From Actinobacillus seminis (GTDB lineage Bacteria > Pseudomonadota > Gammaproteobacteria > Enterobacterales > Pasteurellaceae), in contig NZ_NLFK01000005.1 in the NCBI RefSeq assembly GCF_002263215.1, forward strand, positions 62,001-126,000: a DNA stretch of 64,000 nt, written 5' to 3'. This document shows positions 38,924 to 49,317 of the stretch, piece by piece (within the stretch, counting starts at the first letter, position 1; every line of letters begins with the position of its first letter). The notes beneath the pieces were generated by a model. That model had not been told where the DNA came from, made no database searches, and saw only the letters and a list, made by a program, of their open reading frames with translations. The translations under genes and the position numbers were made by a program.

Positions 38924-39478
38924 ATGGATACATTACAACTTTTAACCACAAGACATTCAGAAAAACAATTATCGGCGCCGGCGCCGAATAAAGCGCAATT
39001 AGAACAACTTTTCCAAGCCGCCTCACACGCGCCGGATCATGGCAAATTGCAACCTTATCGTTTTATCGTGATGGAAAATGCCGGCATGGAAAAACTGGGT
39101 GAGCTATTAAAAAGTGCCGTCATTGAATTTAATTTAGGCGAAGAGCGGTTAAAAAAAGCGGAGAATTTAGTTAAACGTGCACCAATGTGTATCGGAATTG
39201 TTGCCAAAATCGATAAAACTGTTGTTAAAGTCCCGGTTTGGGAACAGATGCTCGCTGCCGGCTGTTCCGCCTACGCCATTCAACTCGCCGCCAACGCCCA
39301 AGGCTTTGCTAATGTGTGGATAACCGGACCTTGGATTGATGGCTGCGATCTTAGAAATGCCTTCGGTTGCGACGAAAATGACAAAATCATTGCGCTCTTG
39401 ATGATCGGCACCGCAGAAGAAAAAATCACTCGCGAACCCCGCCCGTTTAAATTCGACGAATTTGTGCGATATTTATAA
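38924..39478 (+). CDS. ydjA: Nitroreductase-family protein YdjA
   Basis: A protein of 184 residues, a small FMN-dependent reductase of the minimal nitroreductase type. FMN-contact segments TTRHSEKQLSAPAPN, AASHAPDHGKLQPYRFIV and NVWITGPW are present. The physiological substrate is unknown. Adjacent and divergent to sppA as in E. coli. Confidence 0.93.
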   Translation: MDTLQLLTTRHSEKQLSAPAPNKAQLEQLFQAASHAPDHGKLQPYRFIVMENAGMEKLGELLKSAVIEFNLGEERLKKAENLVKRAPMCIGIVAKIDKTVVKVPVWEQMLAAGCSAYAIQLAANAQGFANVWITGPWIDGCDLRNAFGCDENDKIIALLMIGTAEEKITREPRPFKFDEFVRYL

Positions 39479-39487
39479 CCGGACATT

Positions 39488-39524
39488 CTGTTGGCACATA
39501 AACTTAATTATCTTGTGCCAACAG
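39488..39524. terminator. Hairpin between ydjA and hrpA
   Basis: A perfect 11-bp stem CTGTTGGCACA/TGTGCCAACAG with a 15-base AT loop between two convergent genes. No T-run follows on either side, so it may be a bidirectional attenuating hairpin rather than a classical terminator. Confidence 0.5.
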
Positions 39525-39539
39525 TACTCCAAAGCGCAC

Positions 39540-42500
39540 TTATCCCAACGTTTGAATCGTATTTAAGATACGTTTGTCGGAAATTGAGTATTTGGTGCCG
39601 AGTTGTTGTGCAAATAAACTGACTCGTAATTCTTCTATCATATATGGAATTTCCAATATTTCCGTCGGAACCGGTTTAGATTTTGGTAATTTATGCAACA
39701 ATTGCTGATAGGCTTGCGTAACTTGTTCCACGCGTAACATGGCAGCGTGATCGCGGTTAACATCTTGCGCTAATTTATCAATTCGTTTGTCGATCCCTTG
39801 TAAATAACGCAGCAAATCCGGCAGGCGCGTATACCCATGTTTTTGCACAAAATTCGGATAAATCAAACCGCTCATTTGTTGCTTAATATCCGACAAAGCA
39901 AATGCCATGGTAAAATCCATTTTACCTTTTAAACGTTTGTTCATTTCAAAACTTAAGGTCAAAATTTGTTCAACCTGCTGCGCAATATCAATAGTGGTTT
40001 CATTTAAATCGGCGCGAACTTTTTCTCGAAGACGTTCAAAATCGGCTTCGTTCCATACAAAACCGCCAAAATCCGCCATGAGTTTATCCACCGCACAAGC
40101 GATACAATCATCAATCAACTCCAATACACGCCCGAAAGGTGTGAAATAAAGCCCTAATTTGGATTTGTTAGGCAATTTTTCGTGCAAATATTTAATCGGC
40201 GAAGGAACGTTTAACAAAATCAAACGCCGCAACCCCTGTTGCATTGCCACTTGTTGCTCAAATTCGGTTTCAAATAATTTGATTCCCACTGCATCTTTTT
40301 CATCTACAATCGCCGGATAGGCTTTAACACTGAAGCCTCGTTTTTTATGCTCATAAAATTGTGGCAAATCAGCAAAATTCCATACATGAATGCCCGATTG
40401 TTCGATCGCATCATCCGCCACTGCGGAAAGACTTTCTTGCACTTTGCCTTTTAATTCAAATTTCAACTCATCTAAATCGGCACTTTCGGCAATTTTTTTG
40501 CCTTTTTCATCAATCACGCGAAAGGTCATCTTCAGATGGTTTGCTAATTGATCCACTTGCCAATTTTCTGATGCCACTTTAACTCCGGTCATGCGTAATA
40601 ATTCATAGCTTAAGCTGTCAAGTAACGGTTTTTCCAACGGTTTCGCGCGGGCTAAAAAGGCTTGGGCATAATTAGGTGCCGGTACAAAGTTACGACGTAA
40701 CGATTTCGGTAAACTTTTAATTAATCCGATCACCAATTCTTCGCGTAACCCTGGAATTTGCCAATCAAAACCGTCGGTTTCAACCTGATTTAATAAAGGC
40801 AATGGAATATGTACCGTAACGCCATCCGCCTCGGCTCCCGGTTCAAATTGGTAGGTTAATTTCAATTTTAGATTGCCTTGCTGCCAAAAATTTGGGAAAT
40901 CCAATTCACTCACCGTACCGGCATCCTCTTTAGTTAAAAAGGCTTTTTCAAAATTCAATAATTCCGGATCTTGCTGTTGCGCCTTTTTCCACCAATGATC
41001 AAAATGCTTTTGCGATACCACATCCCCGCCGATACGTTTTTCATAAAACTCAAACAACGTCCGTTCATCCACTAAAATATCCCGCCGCCGGCTTTTGTGC
41101 TCCAATTCTTCAATTTCTTTGATCAATTGACGATTTTGATGGAAAAATTTATGTTTTGTCGTCCAATCGCCTTCAACTAATGCTGATTGAATAAAAATTT
41201 CACGACAAACAACAGGATCAATTTGCCCATAATTCACGGGGCGAGCCGTCACAATCGGTACGCCATATAAGCTCACTTTTTCATCCGCTATCACCGCCCC
41301 GCGCGATTTTGACCAACGTGGTTCAGCATAAGATTTTTTCACTAAATGCGACGCCAAAGGCTCAATCCATTCCGGCTCAATTTCCGCGACCATTCTGCCC
41401 CACAATTTAGAGGTCTCCACCAATTCCGCCGCCATGCACCATTTCGGCTGTTTTTTAAATAGAACGGAATTAGGGAAAACGGCAAAATGCGCATTTCTCG
41501 CGCCTAAATATTGCTGTTTTTCCGCTTCTTTTAAACCGATATGCGACAATAAACCGCTTAAAAGTGCGGTATGAATTTGCGCATATTCTGCCGCTTGTGA
41601 ATTAATCGGCAGCCCCATTTCACGCGCGGTTAAGCGAATTTGATGATAAACATCCTGCCATTCGCGAATGCGCAAATAATTTAAATACTCTTTTTGGCAC
41701 AAGCGTCGAAATTGGTTTTTACTCAAGGATTTTTGCTGTTCTTGTAGATAATTCCACAAATTTAAAAAAGCTAAAAAGTCCGATTTTTTATCGGCAAAAC
41801 GACGGTGTTTATCGTCTGCCGATTGCTGTTTTTCTTGCGGACGTTCGCGCGGATCTTGAATAGAAAGGGCGGCAACGATAATCATCACTTCATAAAGACA
41901 AGAAAATTTGACCGCACTTAGCAACATTTTGGCAAGGCGTGGATCAACGGGTAATTGGGCAAGTTGTTTACCAACCTGTGATAATCGACGTTTTTTTAGG
42001 GTCACAGTGCCTGTGTCCCCACGATATTCAAACGCCCCCAATTCTTCTAACAATTTCATGCCATCTTGGATATGACGATGATCCGGTGCATCAATAAACG
42101 GAAAGGCTTCAATATCGTCCAAGCCCAAGGTGTTCATTTGTAAAATAACGGAGGCAAGGTTGGTGCGTAAAATTTCAGGATCAGTAAATTCAGAGCGCCC
42201 ATTGAAATCTTCTTCTGAATATAATCGGATACAAATCCCTTCCGAAATTCGCCCGCAGCGCCCTTTGCGTTGATTCGCGGAGGCTTGCGAAATCGGCTCA
42301 ATCGGCAAACGTTGCACTTTGGTTCGATAACTATAGCGAGAAATTCTCGCAGTTCCCGTGTCGATCACATATTTTATATTCGGAATTGTCAACGAGGTTT
42401 CTGCTACGTTGGTGGATAAAATAATCCGATTTAATCCGCTCGGTCGGAAAATACGTTGCTGCTCGGCAGCAGACAAGCGCGCGTATAGCGGTAAAATTTC

Positions 42501-43469
42501 CGTATGGCGTAATTCCTGTTTTTGCAAGGCTTCGGCGGTGTCTCGAATTTCCCGTTCCCCGTTCATAAAGATCAAAATATCGCCACGCCCTTCCGCTTGT
42601 AACTCATTGACTGCATTTAAAATCCCTTGCAGCTGATCTTGATCTTCTTCCTCTACAATTGGACGATAACGTACTTCCACCGGATACGTTCGCCCGGAAA
42701 CTTCAATAATCGGTGCTCGGTTAAAATGTTTAGAAAAACGTTCAACATCAATGGTCGCAGAGGTAATAATCACTTTTAAATCCGGACGTTTCGGCAAGAT
42801 TTGCTTAAGATAACCTAAGATAAAGTCGTTATTTAAACTGCGTTCATGAGCTTCATCAATAATCAAGGTATCATATTGATTTAAAAAGCGATCATGTTGA
42901 ATTTCCGTTAATAAAATCCCATCGGTCATCAATTTAATCAAGCTATTTTCACTCACTTGATCATTAAAACGCACTTTATAACCGACCACATCACCTAATT
43001 CGCTCTGCAATTCTTCGGTAATTCGCATGGCAACAGAACGCGCGGCAATACGTCTCGGTTGCGTATGCCCAATCAATCCTTTGCGCCCCAAACCCAACTC
43101 TAGGCACATTTTCGGCAGCTGGGTAGTTTTTCCCGAACCGGTATCGCCGGCAATAACGACCACTTGATGTTGTGCAATTGCAGCTAAAATTTCCGTCTTA
43201 CGCGCACTCACCGGCAAATCAGGAAATTCAATATTTTTGACCGCACTTTGACGTTGCTGCAAACGCAAATGTGCCAGCTGAATTTGTTGCTGAATTTCCG
43301 CTGCTACGGCTTGTTGCGCGGTTTCGTTTTTAATGTGTGATAATCCCTTAATCCGCGCTTGTAATCGACGTTGATCCAAAATCATCATATCATCTAATTG
43401 AGCAAGCAATTGTTTTTGTAAGGGAGTAACAGGTTGATTTTTGTAATGCTTTGTTGTCATGGTTAACAC
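39540..43469 (-). CDS. hrpA: ATP-dependent RNA helicase HrpA
   Basis: A protein of 1309 residues, a DEAH-box helicase that in E. coli resolves stalled ribosomes and processes fimbrial mRNA. Walker A GDTGSGKTTQLP near 108, DEAH in LIIDEAHERSLNNDF, motif III TSATID, motif VI QRKGRCGR, then HA2 and OB-fold regions and the long DUF3418 C-terminal extension. Full family length. MTTKHYKN is a slightly later alternative start. Confidence 0.96.
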   Translation of the reverse strand: MLTMTTKHYKNQPVTPLQKQLLAQLDDMMILDQRRLQARIKGLSHIKNETAQQAVAAEIQQQIQLAHLRLQQRQSAVKNIEFPDLPVSARKTEILAAIAQHQVVVIAGDTGSGKTTQLPKMCLELGLGRKGLIGHTQPRRIAARSVAMRITEELQSELGDVVGYKVRFNDQVSENSLIKLMTDGILLTEIQHDRFLNQYDTLIIDEAHERSLNNDFILGYLKQILPKRPDLKVIITSATIDVERFSKHFNRAPIIEVSGRTYPVEVRYRPIVEEEDQDQLQGILNAVNELQAEGRGDILIFMNGEREIRDTAEALQKQELRHTEILPLYARLSAAEQQRIFRPSGLNRIILSTNVAETSLTIPNIKYVIDTGTARISRYSYRTKVQRLPIEPISQASANQRKGRCGRISEGICIRLYSEEDFNGRSEFTDPEILRTNLASVILQMNTLGLDDIEAFPFIDAPDHRHIQDGMKLLEELGAFEYRGDTGTVTLKKRRLSQVGKQLAQLPVDPRLAKMLLSAVKFSCLYEVMIIVAALSIQDPRERPQEKQQSADDKHRRFADKKSDFLAFLNLWNYLQEQQKSLSKNQFRRLCQKEYLNYLRIREWQDVYHQIRLTAREMGLPINSQAAEYAQIHTALLSGLLSHIGLKEAEKQQYLGARNAHFAVFPNSVLFKKQPKWCMAAELVETSKLWGRMVAEIEPEWIEPLASHLVKKSYAEPRWSKSRGAVIADEKVSLYGVPIVTARPVNYGQIDPVVCREIFIQSALVEGDWTTKHKFFHQNRQLIKEIEELEHKSRRRDILVDERTLFEFYEKRIGGDVVSQKHFDHWWKKAQQQDPELLNFEKAFLTKEDAGTVSELDFPNFWQQGNLKLKLTYQFEPGAEADGVTVHIPLPLLNQVETDGFDWQIPGLREELVIGLIKSLPKSLRRNFVPAPNYAQAFLARAKPLEKPLLDSLSYELLRMTGVKVASENWQVDQLANHLKMTFRVIDEKGKKIAESADLDELKFELKGKVQESLSAVADDAIEQSGIHVWNFADLPQFYEHKKRGFSVKAYPAIVDEKDAVGIKLFETEFEQQVAMQQGLRRLILLNVPSPIKYLHEKLPNKSKLGLYFTPFGRVLELIDDCIACAVDKLMADFGGFVWNEADFERLREKVRADLNETTIDIAQQVEQILTLSFEMNKRLKGKMDFTMAFALSDIKQQMSGLIYPNFVQKHGYTRLPDLLRYLQGIDKRIDKLAQDVNRDHAAMLRVEQVTQAYQQLLHKLPKSKPVPTEILEIPYMIEELRVSLFAQQLGTKYSISDKRILNTIQTLG

Positions 43470-43491
43470 TATAGGATAAAAAATGTGATGA

Positions 43492-44381
<890 letters not shown>

Positions 44382-44408
44382 TCTAAAGTAAAATTAAACA
44401 AAAAATGG

Positions 44409-44439
44409 CCGCACTTTTTATCTTGAGCGAAAAGTGCGG
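44409..44439. terminator. Uptake-signal inverted pair after hel
   Basis: CCGCACTTTT (44409-44418) pairs with AAAAGTGCGG (44430-44439), loop TATCTTGAGCG, followed by TTATTTTT. It lies between the convergent genes hel and the YeaL-type gene. Confidence 0.85.
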
Positions 44440-44455
44440 TTATTTTTCTCATTTT

Positions 44456-44908
44456 TTATGATTTTCCTAATGCTAAAGAGAGAATCCCTGCTGCAATTAA
44501 TGGTCCAACAGGAATACCGCCAACAAAGGCGACACCTAAAATAGTACCGATTAATAATCCGGTTAAAAGTAAAGGCTGAGTTCCCATTAAGTTCACGCCA
44601 CGACCGCCGAACCATGCGACCAGCATTCCAACCGCCACCGCTAACAACATTTTCCAATTAAGAAATTCAGAAAGCGCCGGCAATTGCACTTTTCCCGAGA
44701 CTAATGGACTCAACACGCCGATCGTTAACAAAATAATCCCGATATTTAATCCATTTTTCTCCATAAAAGGGAGATATTTCGCCAATATTGTTTGCTTCAT
44801 AAGCAACAATACTGCCGCAGAAATAGTAACAGAATTGTTGTTGCTGATAACGCCCAGTAAAATCAGCATGACTAATAACAGCGAAACAGGATTAATTTGT
44901 AATGACAT
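44456..44908 (-). CDS. UPF0756/DUF441 membrane protein (YeaL-like)
   Basis: A protein of 150 residues with four hydrophobic segments: [54 protein letters not shown] and [20 protein letters not shown] with PVGP. The GGRGV and [17 protein letters not shown] stretches are typical of the family. The function is unknown. The ATG at 44908 is preferred, because GAGGAC lies 7 bases before it and would be too close to an ATG two codons earlier. Confidence 0.88.
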   Translation of the reverse strand: MSLQINPVSLLLVMLILLGVISNNNSVTISAAVLLLMKQTILAKYLPFMEKNGLNIGIILLTIGVLSPLVSGKVQLPALSEFLNWKMLLAVAVGMLVAWFGGRGVNLMGTQPLLLTGLLIGTILGVAFVGGIPVGPLIAAGILSLALGKS

Positions 44909-45108
44909 TATCATGTCCTCAGATTGTAAAAGTACGGTGAATGGATTTTGATTATAGCAAAGATTTACAGATTTATGTTAAAACTCTCTTAATTGAATAT
45001 AAAACAAACATTTTTAATAACTAATTCATATAAAATATAACTAAATTGGCTTGTTGTGAATATGGGGTTTTGTTATGCTCAACACCTTTATTTCTATGGG
45101 GGAACTAT

Positions 45109-46434
45109 ATGCCTATCGTTAATATTATTATATTTGCGCTTATTCTCGTTTTTCTGGCGTGGTTATTGCACAAAACCCAAAAATTAGGACACACTGTTTT
45201 TGCAGGACTATTGTTAGGTTTAGTTTTTGGTGCGCTACTGCAAAATTTCTATGAGAAATCCGTGATCGATGGTTCGCTTGTTTGGATCAATTTAATTGGT
45301 AACGGTTATGTTCGCTTACTGCAAATGATCGTGATGCCATTAGTATTTATTTCAATTTTATCTTCCATTGTCAAAATGACACAAACCCGTTCGTTAGGAA
45401 AAATCAGCTTTAGCGTACTTTTTACGTTACTATTAACAACTGCAATTGCAGCAGCGATCGGTATTACTATGGTATATATCTTCGGAGTTTCCGCAGAAGG
45501 TTTGGTGAGTGGTGAACGCGAAGTTGCGGCACAAGATAATGTGTTGACGAAAGCGAAACTAGTCACCGCGATGAGTGTCCCTCATATGCTATTGTCGTTT
45601 ATTCCAAAAAATCCATTTGCTGATTTAACGGGTGCAAATCCGACATCCATTATTAGTGTAGTGATTTTCTCCGCTTTTCTAGGCATTGCTGCATTAAGTT
45701 TGGGAAAAGAGGATGCGACATTAGGCGAACGTATCGCCCAAGGCGTGGAAACCTTAAATAAATTAGTGATGCGTATGGTACGTTTTGTTATTCGTCTTAC
45801 GCCTTACGGTGTATTTGCTTTAATGATTAAAATGGCGTCCACCTCCACATGGGCAGATATTGTTAACTTAGGGAATTTTATTCTCGCTTCGTATGTTGCC
45901 TTAGGATTAATGTTTATCGTTCATGCTATTTTATTATTCTTAGTCAAAGTTAACCCGCTGGAATATTACAAAAAAACCCTACCAACGCTCAGTTTTGCTT
46001 TTAGTTCTCGCTCCAGTGCTGCCAGTTTACCGCTGAATATCGAAACACAAACAGAAAAATTAGGTAACGATCGTGTAATTGCTAACTTCTCTGCAACATT
46101 TGGTGTTAGTATTGGTCAAAATGGTTGTGCCGGCGTTTATCCGGCAATGTTAGCTGTCATAGTTGCGCCAATGGTCGGTATCGATCCTTTCACATTACCT
46201 TACATTTCAACCCTGATTTTAGTTGTCTCGTTATCCTCATTCGGTATTGCCGGTGTAGGCGGTGGTGCAACATTTGCGGCAATTGTAGTATTTTCAATAC
46301 TGGGATTACCTCTTGAATTAATCGGGTTGCTCATTTCTATTGAGCCCTTAATTGATATGGGCAGAACGGCGTTAAATGTCAACGGAGCGATGGTTGCGGG
46401 AACGCTAACGGATCGATTGCTGAAAAAAGCTTAA
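45109..46434 (+). CDS. tcyP: L-cystine carrier TcyP
   Basis: A protein of 441 residues of the dicarboxylate/amino acid:cation symporter family, inner membrane, importing cystine (YdjN/TcyP branch). About eight membrane helices plus hairpin loops. Substrate-region signatures are MIVMPLVFISILSSIV, AFSSRSSAASLPLNIE and SFGIAGVGGGATFAAIV. The ATG at 45109 follows GGGGGAAC; an in-frame extension upstream has no family match. Together with the nearby TusA/YeeE pair it makes a local sulfur-acquisition neighbourhood. Confidence 0.92.
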   Translation: MPIVNIIIFALILVFLAWLLHKTQKLGHTVFAGLLLGLVFGALLQNFYEKSVIDGSLVWINLIGNGYVRLLQMIVMPLVFISILSSIVKMTQTRSLGKISFSVLFTLLLTTAIAAAIGITMVYIFGVSAEGLVSGEREVAAQDNVLTKAKLVTAMSVPHMLLSFIPKNPFADLTGANPTSIISVVIFSAFLGIAALSLGKEDATLGERIAQGVETLNKLVMRMVRFVIRLTPYGVFALMIKMASTSTWADIVNLGNFILASYVALGLMFIVHAILLFLVKVNPLEYYKKTLPTLSFAFSSRSSAASLPLNIETQTEKLGNDRVIANFSATFGVSIGQNGCAGVYPAMLAVIVAPMVGIDPFTLPYISTLILVVSLSSFGIAGVGGGATFAAIVVFSILGLPLELIGLLISIEPLIDMGRTALNVNGAMVAGTLTDRLLKKA

Positions 46435-46444
46435 AATTTCAAAT

Positions 46445-46470
46445 AAGGCACAGATAAAGTGCCTTTCTTC
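46445..46470 (+). terminator. Terminator of tcyP
   Basis: AAGGCAC (46445-46451) pairs with GTGCCTT (46459-46465), loop AGATAAA, followed by TCTTC. It starts 11 bases after the stop. Confidence 0.65.
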
Positions 46471-46887
46471 GAATATAAAAAATGAGAATGCCGTTTTCTT
46501 GAACAACATTCTCACTAGTTCAAACTAAGATAAATTTAAAGATTTTCGTGATAAGCTTACATTTATCTTGACCGGTTAAAACAGCGTCTTTAAGATAGAC
46601 ATATACATATAGCACTAAACTAAATTTTAAATCCCAACAAAGACTTCTACCATCTGTCGTATTTTCTCTAATTTATCAGCATTTTCAGCTTACAAAACGA
46701 ACATTATTCCGCCGGATAAAGCAATATAATCATCATAGTATCAATGGGTTAGCAGTTTTAGGCAATAACCGGGATAATGCGGTAAAGCATATGTTATCCT
46801 TCCAAAGTCGGGATGATCAAAGGTCGCCTCAGCTCGTTTTCACAGTATTGCGGAAGCAAGTTCATTATAGAAGTCTTATACAAATAA
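46471..46887. other. Non-coding stretch with possible decayed coding remnants
   Basis: No intact gene. On the minus strand 46627-46683 reads ENADKLEKIRQMVEVFVGI followed by a stop, which looks like a protein C-terminus but is preceded by an in-frame stop. On the plus strand about 46746-46850 reads as a short frame with LAVLGNNRDNAVKHML. I could not assign either. They suggest a gene lost here, but AT-rich DNA can give such matches by chance. Confidence 0.35.
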
Positions 46888-47579
46888 TTAAACAGATAAT
46901 TTATTTTCTTTTATTGGCTTATTTTCTGTTAAATAAGTGCGGTACACGCCTCTTAATTGTTGATTAAAAAATATAACAACATGGCCAACGAGTAAGGCTG
47001 AAACTAATGTTCCGACGCCTACACCTTTGATATCACGGAAATAGAAAAGAGATAATGTCAAAGCAATAATAACTAAAGTCACATCTAAAATAACTTTTAC
47101 TTTAACAAAACGAATACGTTTTACACTTGCAATGACATTAACTACACTATCGCCCGGTACCGCCACTATGCTCGGTGCAATCTCTAGGCTGATACCCAGT
47201 CCTAGGAAAATACAACCCAATAATAACATTCCCCATTGAATGATTAGTGTATGAGGTGTCCAAAAAGAAAGGAAGTGCATCTCAATATCAATCAAATAAC
47301 TGAAGACTATACTTACGGGAATTTGTAGTAGTAACGAGATTTTAAAAGGATTTTTTAATAACATCATTTGTATAATTAAAAAAATAAAATTAAGAAGCAA
47401 TGTCGCTTGCCCAAATGTCAACCAATCAACGGCTAAACTCAACACATAGGGAACGCTGGAAATTTGGGATGTCCCTAAATCAGCTTTAGTCACCAGTACT
47501 GTCCCTAGCGAAATAATGCATATCCCAACGAAAAAAATAAAAACCGTATAAAATCCCTATTTGTTATGTGTAATTTCAT
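46888..47579 (-). pseudogene. YczE/YitT-type integral membrane protein, one-base frameshift
   Basis: Joined, the protein is about 230 residues with five hydrophobic helices. Family marks are LVTKADLGTSQISSVPYVLS in the first loop and IAPSIVAVPGDSVVNVIAS with the conserved PGD. The function is unknown; the family is sometimes called YczE or DUF6198. The start MKLHITNRDFIRFLFF (ATG at 47579, GTGAGA upstream) is in a different frame from the rest. The frames meet at a run of seven T's on the coding strand (47531-47537), and one extra T would join them into FLFFFVGICIISLGTVLV. As it stands the main frame lacks its first helix. Confidence 0.78.
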
Positions 47580-47687
47580 ATATTTCTCACTTTATGTTAT
47601 ATTTCATTTAAAAAAATGCTAAACTATACTATTTTTAACCCCAATTAGATAGCATAACTCATTCAAATCTTTTTCCCAAAAATAAAA

Positions 47688-47715
47688 ACTACTTATAATA
47701 CAAATTATAAGTAGT
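47688..47715. terminator. AT-rich terminator hairpin, copy 1
   Basis: ACTACTTATAAT pairs with ATTATAAGTAGT around four bases. An identical 28-base copy lies at 47773-47800. Copy 1 is directly followed by 15 A's and foreign sequence, so it is probably the same genomic hairpin read twice. Confidence 0.6.
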
Positions 47716-47760
47716 AAAAAAAAAAAAAAACCTATCCCCTGTGTGCCTTGCCTCCCACGA
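47716..47760. other. Sequencing-adaptor contamination: poly-A(15) plus 454 B-primer sequence
   Basis: A run of 15 A's (47716-47730) leads into CCTATCCCCTGTGTGCCTTG (47731-47750), which I recognise as the first 20 bases of the 454 Titanium B amplification primer. The next ten bases (CCTCCCACGA) do not continue the primer as I remember it. The block lies exactly between two identical hairpin copies, as expected of a contig join at a hard-to-sequence hairpin. It should not be read as genome sequence. Confidence 0.85.
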
Positions 47761-47772
47761 CTAAATTAAAAA

Positions 47773-47800
47773 ACTACTTATAATACAAATTATAAGTAGT
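47773..47800 (-). terminator. AT-rich terminator hairpin, copy 2 (terminator of the TusA-type gene)
   Basis: Same 28-base palindrome as 47688-47715, flanked by AAAAAA and TTTTTT so it can end transcripts from either side. It begins 17 bases past the stop of the TusA-type gene. Confidence 0.75.
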
Positions 47801-47816
47801 TTTTTAAATATTAAAT

Positions 47817-48041
47817 TTACGCTTTTTGAATAGTAATTTCCCACGCTGCATCATCTACTTGCGCAAAATGCGTGACGGGATAACCGTTTTCTGCTGCCCA
47901 ACGGGGTAAATTTTCTGTTGCTTCGGCACAAGTAAATTGAATTAACAACTCATCACCAATTTCTAAATCTACAATTTTCTTTTTAGCTTCCATTAAAGGA
48001 AATGGACATAAATGCCCATTTGTATCAAGAATATAGCGCAT
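47817..48041 (-). CDS. TusA-family sulfur carrier protein
   Basis: A protein of 74 residues. The conserved CPxP motif is present as GHLCPFPLMEAKK, with Cys12 the sulfur-carrying residue, and a second Cys is in QFTCAEATENLP. Nine bases downstream of the YeeE-type transporter, the same pairing as E. coli yeeE-yeeD, in which the small protein accepts sulfur from imported thiosulfate. A role in selenium metabolism (YedE/YedF-like) is the alternative. Confidence 0.9.
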   Translation of the reverse strand: MRYILDTNGHLCPFPLMEAKKKIVDLEIGDELLIQFTCAEATENLPRWAAENGYPVTHFAQVDDAAWEITIQKA

Positions 48042-48050
48042 ATTGATCTC

Positions 48051-49088
48051 CTAATTTGCTTGTTTAAGTGGACGAACATAATAGAAATAGGACATAATCC
48101 ATACTCCTACCATGATAAAAAAGAGTGAAATCCAACCTTTGGCACTCATCACCGCAGTTGCTGTTAAACCGTTTCCTATCGTGCAACCGCCAGCTAATGA
48201 CGCACCTACCCCCATCAACAACCCACCGATAACACTATTACGTAAGGTATTAAGATCCGGTAAGCGCCATCTAAATTCTCGACTACCTTTTGCCGCAATG
48301 TAAGAGCCAAACATAATGCCGAGAACGAGAAAGACGCCCCAGTTAACATATTTTACTTCACCGGAAGTAATAAACAAAATAATATTGGCTGAAGGTCCCG
48401 TTATACTTAAACCTGCTGTTTTTCCAGCTATTCCATTGGCTACCCAAGCGAAAAATGCAAGCATCCCAATAAAAACCGCGGCAACAAAAGGATGTATTTT
48501 TTTCTCAAATAAATAGTGGCGAACTCCATTATAGCGAGGAGATAAACTTGCTACTTTTACTACCGGTTTCGATAGGCTTTTGTAAACGCTCAATAGAGTG
48601 ACAATTAATAATAATGCCACAAGCCACCACACGGAAATTCCTAAATTGGCAGCAATATTTTCATTCATTTTGCCATACTGCCCCATCAATTTAGTAAAAT
48701 CACTCAATGCTCCGGAACGCATTGCCGCCGCACTCAACATATACATAAATAAAGCAATCCAACTGCTGATTAGTCCTTCACCTGCTCGATACCAAGTTCC
48801 GGTAGCGCAGCCGCTTGCAAGAACAATACTTATCCCAAAAATTATTGAGCCAACAATAACAGAAAGTAATGAGAAATCCTTATAAGGTGAACTGATATAA
48901 CCAAGCTCTATCAACGCTAAAACACCGATACTTTGTACCGAAATAGCAATTAATAATGCATAAAACATACGATTATTTTTGGAGAGATACATATCTCGAA
49001 AACCACCGGTTAAGCAGAAGCGAGCACGCTGAAAAACAAAACCCAGTAATCCACCAAGTAATAAGGCTGATAAGAAAGACCAAAACAT
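48051..49088 (-). CDS. yeeE: YeeE/YedE-family thiosulfate transporter (TsuA-like)
   Basis: A protein of 345 residues with nine or ten membrane helices. The conserved cysteine loops that in TsuA relay thiosulfate are present: RARFCLTGGFRDMYLSKN, LASGCATGTWYRAGEGL and LAGGCTIGNGLTATAVMS. It forms an operon with the TusA-family gene. Import of thiosulfate is inferred from the family; selenium or other sulfur species cannot be excluded. First gene of the pair; the region upstream (49089-49317) should carry the promoter. Confidence 0.9.
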   Translation of the reverse strand: MFWSFLSALLLGGLLGFVFQRARFCLTGGFRDMYLSKNNRMFYALLIAISVQSIGVLALIELGYISSPYKDFSLLSVIVGSIIFGISIVLASGCATGTWYRAGEGLISSWIALFMYMLSAAAMRSGALSDFTKLMGQYGKMNENIAANLGISVWWLVALLLIVTLLSVYKSLSKPVVKVASLSPRYNGVRHYLFEKKIHPFVAAVFIGMLAFFAWVANGIAGKTAGLSITGPSANIILFITSGEVKYVNWGVFLVLGIMFGSYIAAKGSREFRWRLPDLNTLRNSVIGGLLMGVGASLAGGCTIGNGLTATAVMSAKGWISLFFIMVGVWIMSYFYYVRPLKQAN

Positions 49089-49317
49089 AACTAACCCTTA
49101 GTATAATGTTTTTGAAGAAAAAGTATTAAAATTGTAAAATTTTCCTTTTTATTGTCAATAATGGCATCATTATTTATTGATTTACATCAAATATATCCTA
49201 CAAAAGAAGATTTAATTTTATCACGAATAAGATGCCGATTTTTGTAGAAGATAACACCCAATTTGACATTTCACTATAGATATGGGCATTCTCCATGTAG
49301 AATATGGCTATCAAAAA

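Noticed and set aside
47688-47800. A two-unit palindromic repeat as a small CRISPR or MITE.
   Set aside because: Only two copies, the 'spacer' is poly-A plus sequencing primer, and the unit is a plain terminator hairpin.
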